Made by a program: the position numbers and the translations under genes
Origin: Nitrososphaerota archaeon
Lineage (GTDB): Archaea; Thermoproteota; Nitrososphaeria; Nitrososphaerales; Gagatemarchaeaceae
Length of the DNA stretch: 6,311 bases
NCBI GenBank assembly: GCA_005877185.1
Contig: VBPQ01000109.1
Span: 1-6,311, forward strand
Direction of reading: 5' to 3'
Shown: piece after piece, positions 5,595 to 6,311 of the stretch
Layout of the letters: every line of letters starts with the position of its first letter
Numbering within the stretch: position 1 is the stretch's first letter
The notes under the pieces: model-generated
What the model saw: only the letters and a program-made list of their open reading frames with translations
What the model was told of the DNA's origin: nothing
Databases searched by the model: none

Positions 5595-5993
5595 ATGGCC
5601 GAGGTTCAGACGGAGGTCTTCGGCAACAGGCAGAGGTTCAGGATCTACTGGTTCATGCTGAGCAAGAAAGAGCCCGTCGGGGTGAGGGAGATACAGAGAG
5701 GGTTAGGAATCTCGTCTCCGAGTGTCGTTTCTCACCATCTGGACAGGTTGAAAGGGGCAGGGATCGTGAGTGTCGACGACTATGGGAAGTACACTCTCGA
5801 ATCGAAGGTGGAAGTCGGGGTCATGCAGGCCTTCACGAAGGTGGGTAGCTTCATGCTGCCGAGGTTCGCGTTCTACGCCTACTTGTTTCTCTTCGGAGGC
5901 AACGCGAATGTCTACGCGACTGTATTCGGCTCCGCAGGGACCCTCTTTTCGTGGTACGAAACCTACAGGGTGTGGAGTAGAAAGCCCTTCTGA
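5595..5993 (+). CDS. Winged-helix transcription regulator with C-terminal membrane segments
   Basis: A 132-aa protein. Residues 11-68 form an ArsR-like winged helix-turn-helix: IYWFMLSKKEPVGVREIQ (helices 1-2), GISSPSVVSHHLDRLKGAGI (recognition helix) and a wing, VSVDDYGKYTL. After a linker, MLPRFAFYAYLFLFGG (87-102) and ANVYATVFGSAGTLFSWYETY (104-124) are hydrophobic enough to be one or two membrane helices, with an Arg/Lys-rich end. It would bind DNA while held at the membrane, sensing an unknown signal; such wHTH-membrane fusions are frequent in Thermoproteota. The frame extends upstream to 5442 across the promoter and into the divergent gene, which I reject; in-frame TTG 5565 would add 10 residues. 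The target is unknown; the shared promoter with the operon makes self-regulation or regulation of the operon possible. Confidence 0.82.
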   Translation: MAEVQTEVFGNRQRFRIYWFMLSKKEPVGVREIQRGLGISSPSVVSHHLDRLKGAGIVSVDDYGKYTLESKVEVGVMQAFTKVGSFMLPRFAFYAYLFLFGGNANVYATVFGSAGTLFSWYETYRVWSRKPF

Positions 5994-6012
5994 GCTTGTT
6001 CCAAATGGTAGG

Positions 6013-6019
6013 ATAATAT
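6013..6019 (+). promoter_or_regulatory. Possible TATA box before the truncated membrane-protein gene
   Basis: ATAATAT, centred at 6016, would place transcription start near 6043, only about 8 nt before ATG 6051 and inside the Shine-Dalgarno. The two signals are not both needed, so the gene may instead be read from the upstream winged-helix gene 57 nt away. Confidence 0.3.
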
Positions 6020-6035
6020 GCCGGTGCGCAGATAA

Positions 6036-6043
6036 GGGAGGGT
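6036..6043 (+). promoter_or_regulatory. Shine-Dalgarno of the truncated membrane-protein gene
   Basis: GGGAGGGT lies 7 nt before ATG 6051. It fixes the start and implies a transcript with a leader, for example a read-through from the winged-helix gene. Confidence 0.55.
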
Positions 6044-6050
6044 AACAAGA

Positions 6051-6311
6051 ATGAATTCACTCCTCTTCAGCACCTTATTCGCGGCGATTCTGGGCGTGGC
6101 CCTCATCGGTGGCGTTTCGTACCTCTATCCCGCTCAGGGGCAACTACGCTCAATTGACGCTGCGCCGGTCTTTGCCGGGTACGGCGCACAGGGGTCTGCC
6201 CAGGCGGTCAATTCGCAGACGGTCGGTTCTCTAAGCGGGAATCAGTCGTCACTGACTCAGCTACTTACCATTATCGGAGGTTCTGCAATTCTCGGTGGAG
6301 CGGTCTCGCTC
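6051..6311 (+). CDS. Secreted or membrane protein, N-terminal fragment
   Basis: The frame is open from ATG 6051 to the window end (87 codons, C-terminus missing). The product starts with MNSLLFSTLFAAILGVALIG, a hydrophobic stretch (3-25) without flanking basic residues, which could be a membrane anchor or a signal peptide. A polar segment rich in Gln, Ser, Asn and Gly follows (about 28-70, e.g. YGAQGSAQAVNSQTV), then a second hydrophobic stretch LLTIIGGSAILGGAVSL (71-87) at the edge. The most likely layout is two membrane helices with an exported loop. It has a good Shine-Dalgarno and lies 57 nt after the membrane-linked winged-helix gene on the same strand. No family is recognised. Confidence 0.6.
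   Translation, partial: MNSLLFSTLFAAILGVALIGGVSYLYPAQGQLRSIDAAPVFAGYGAQGSAQAVNSQTVGSLSGNQSSLTQLLTIIGGSAILGGAVSL

Noticed and set aside
6018..6035. Five-codon mini-ORF (ATG to TAA) just before the Shine-Dalgarno at 6036, considered as a leader peptide
   Set aside because: It has no SD of its own, overlaps the AT-rich element and has no regulatory codon pattern; too short to support.

Overview
The window reads as a gene-dense, GC-rich stretch of archaeal chromosome. The evidence is archaeal-type TATA boxes about 27 nt upstream of likely leaderless starts, frequent TTG/GTG starts, Shine-Dalgarno motifs only at internal operon genes, and a winged-helix protein with a C-terminal membrane part, a type common in Thermoproteota (Nitrososphaeria/Thaumarchaeota and relatives). 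That placement is inference; no rRNA or other taxonomic marker is present. I see no mobile element, CRISPR array, tRNA or rRNA, and no gene-free stretch over 300 bases.

Left part (1-1716). A minus-strand pair encodes an acyl-CoA dehydrogenase and, 14 nt downstream, the N-terminus of a CoxG/SRPBCC-type protein cut by the window edge. Divergent from it is a tiny protein with two CxxC motifs (plus strand), whose end overlaps the next gene tail to tail.

Middle (1702-3131). A seven-helix membrane protein that looks like a degenerate UbiA prenyltransferase relative (minus) diverges from a UbiE/MenG-type SAM methyltransferase (plus). They share a short AT-rich promoter. The pairing suggests prenylquinone or isoprenoid-lipid modification, but the UbiA-like protein lacks the usual Asp-rich motif.

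Right-centre (3109-5511, minus). A compact five-gene operon runs: a 103-aa protein of unknown function, a previously untracked 46-aa single-helix membrane protein (GTGA stop/start overlap), an NAD(P)-dependent SDR epimerase, endonuclease III with intact catalytic and Fe-S residues, and a MazG-like NTP pyrophosphohydrolase. Overlaps or short gaps at every junction imply translational coupling. The last two would act in DNA base repair and nucleotide-pool cleaning.

Right end (5512-6311, plus). A membrane-tethered winged-helix regulator diverges from the operon through a second AT-rich bidirectional promoter. A truncated secreted or membrane protein with its own Shine-Dalgarno follows.

The most curious structural signal is that both divergent promoters have the same geometry: one TATA-like core with candidate TTG starts exactly 54 nt apart (2373/2427 and 5511/5565).
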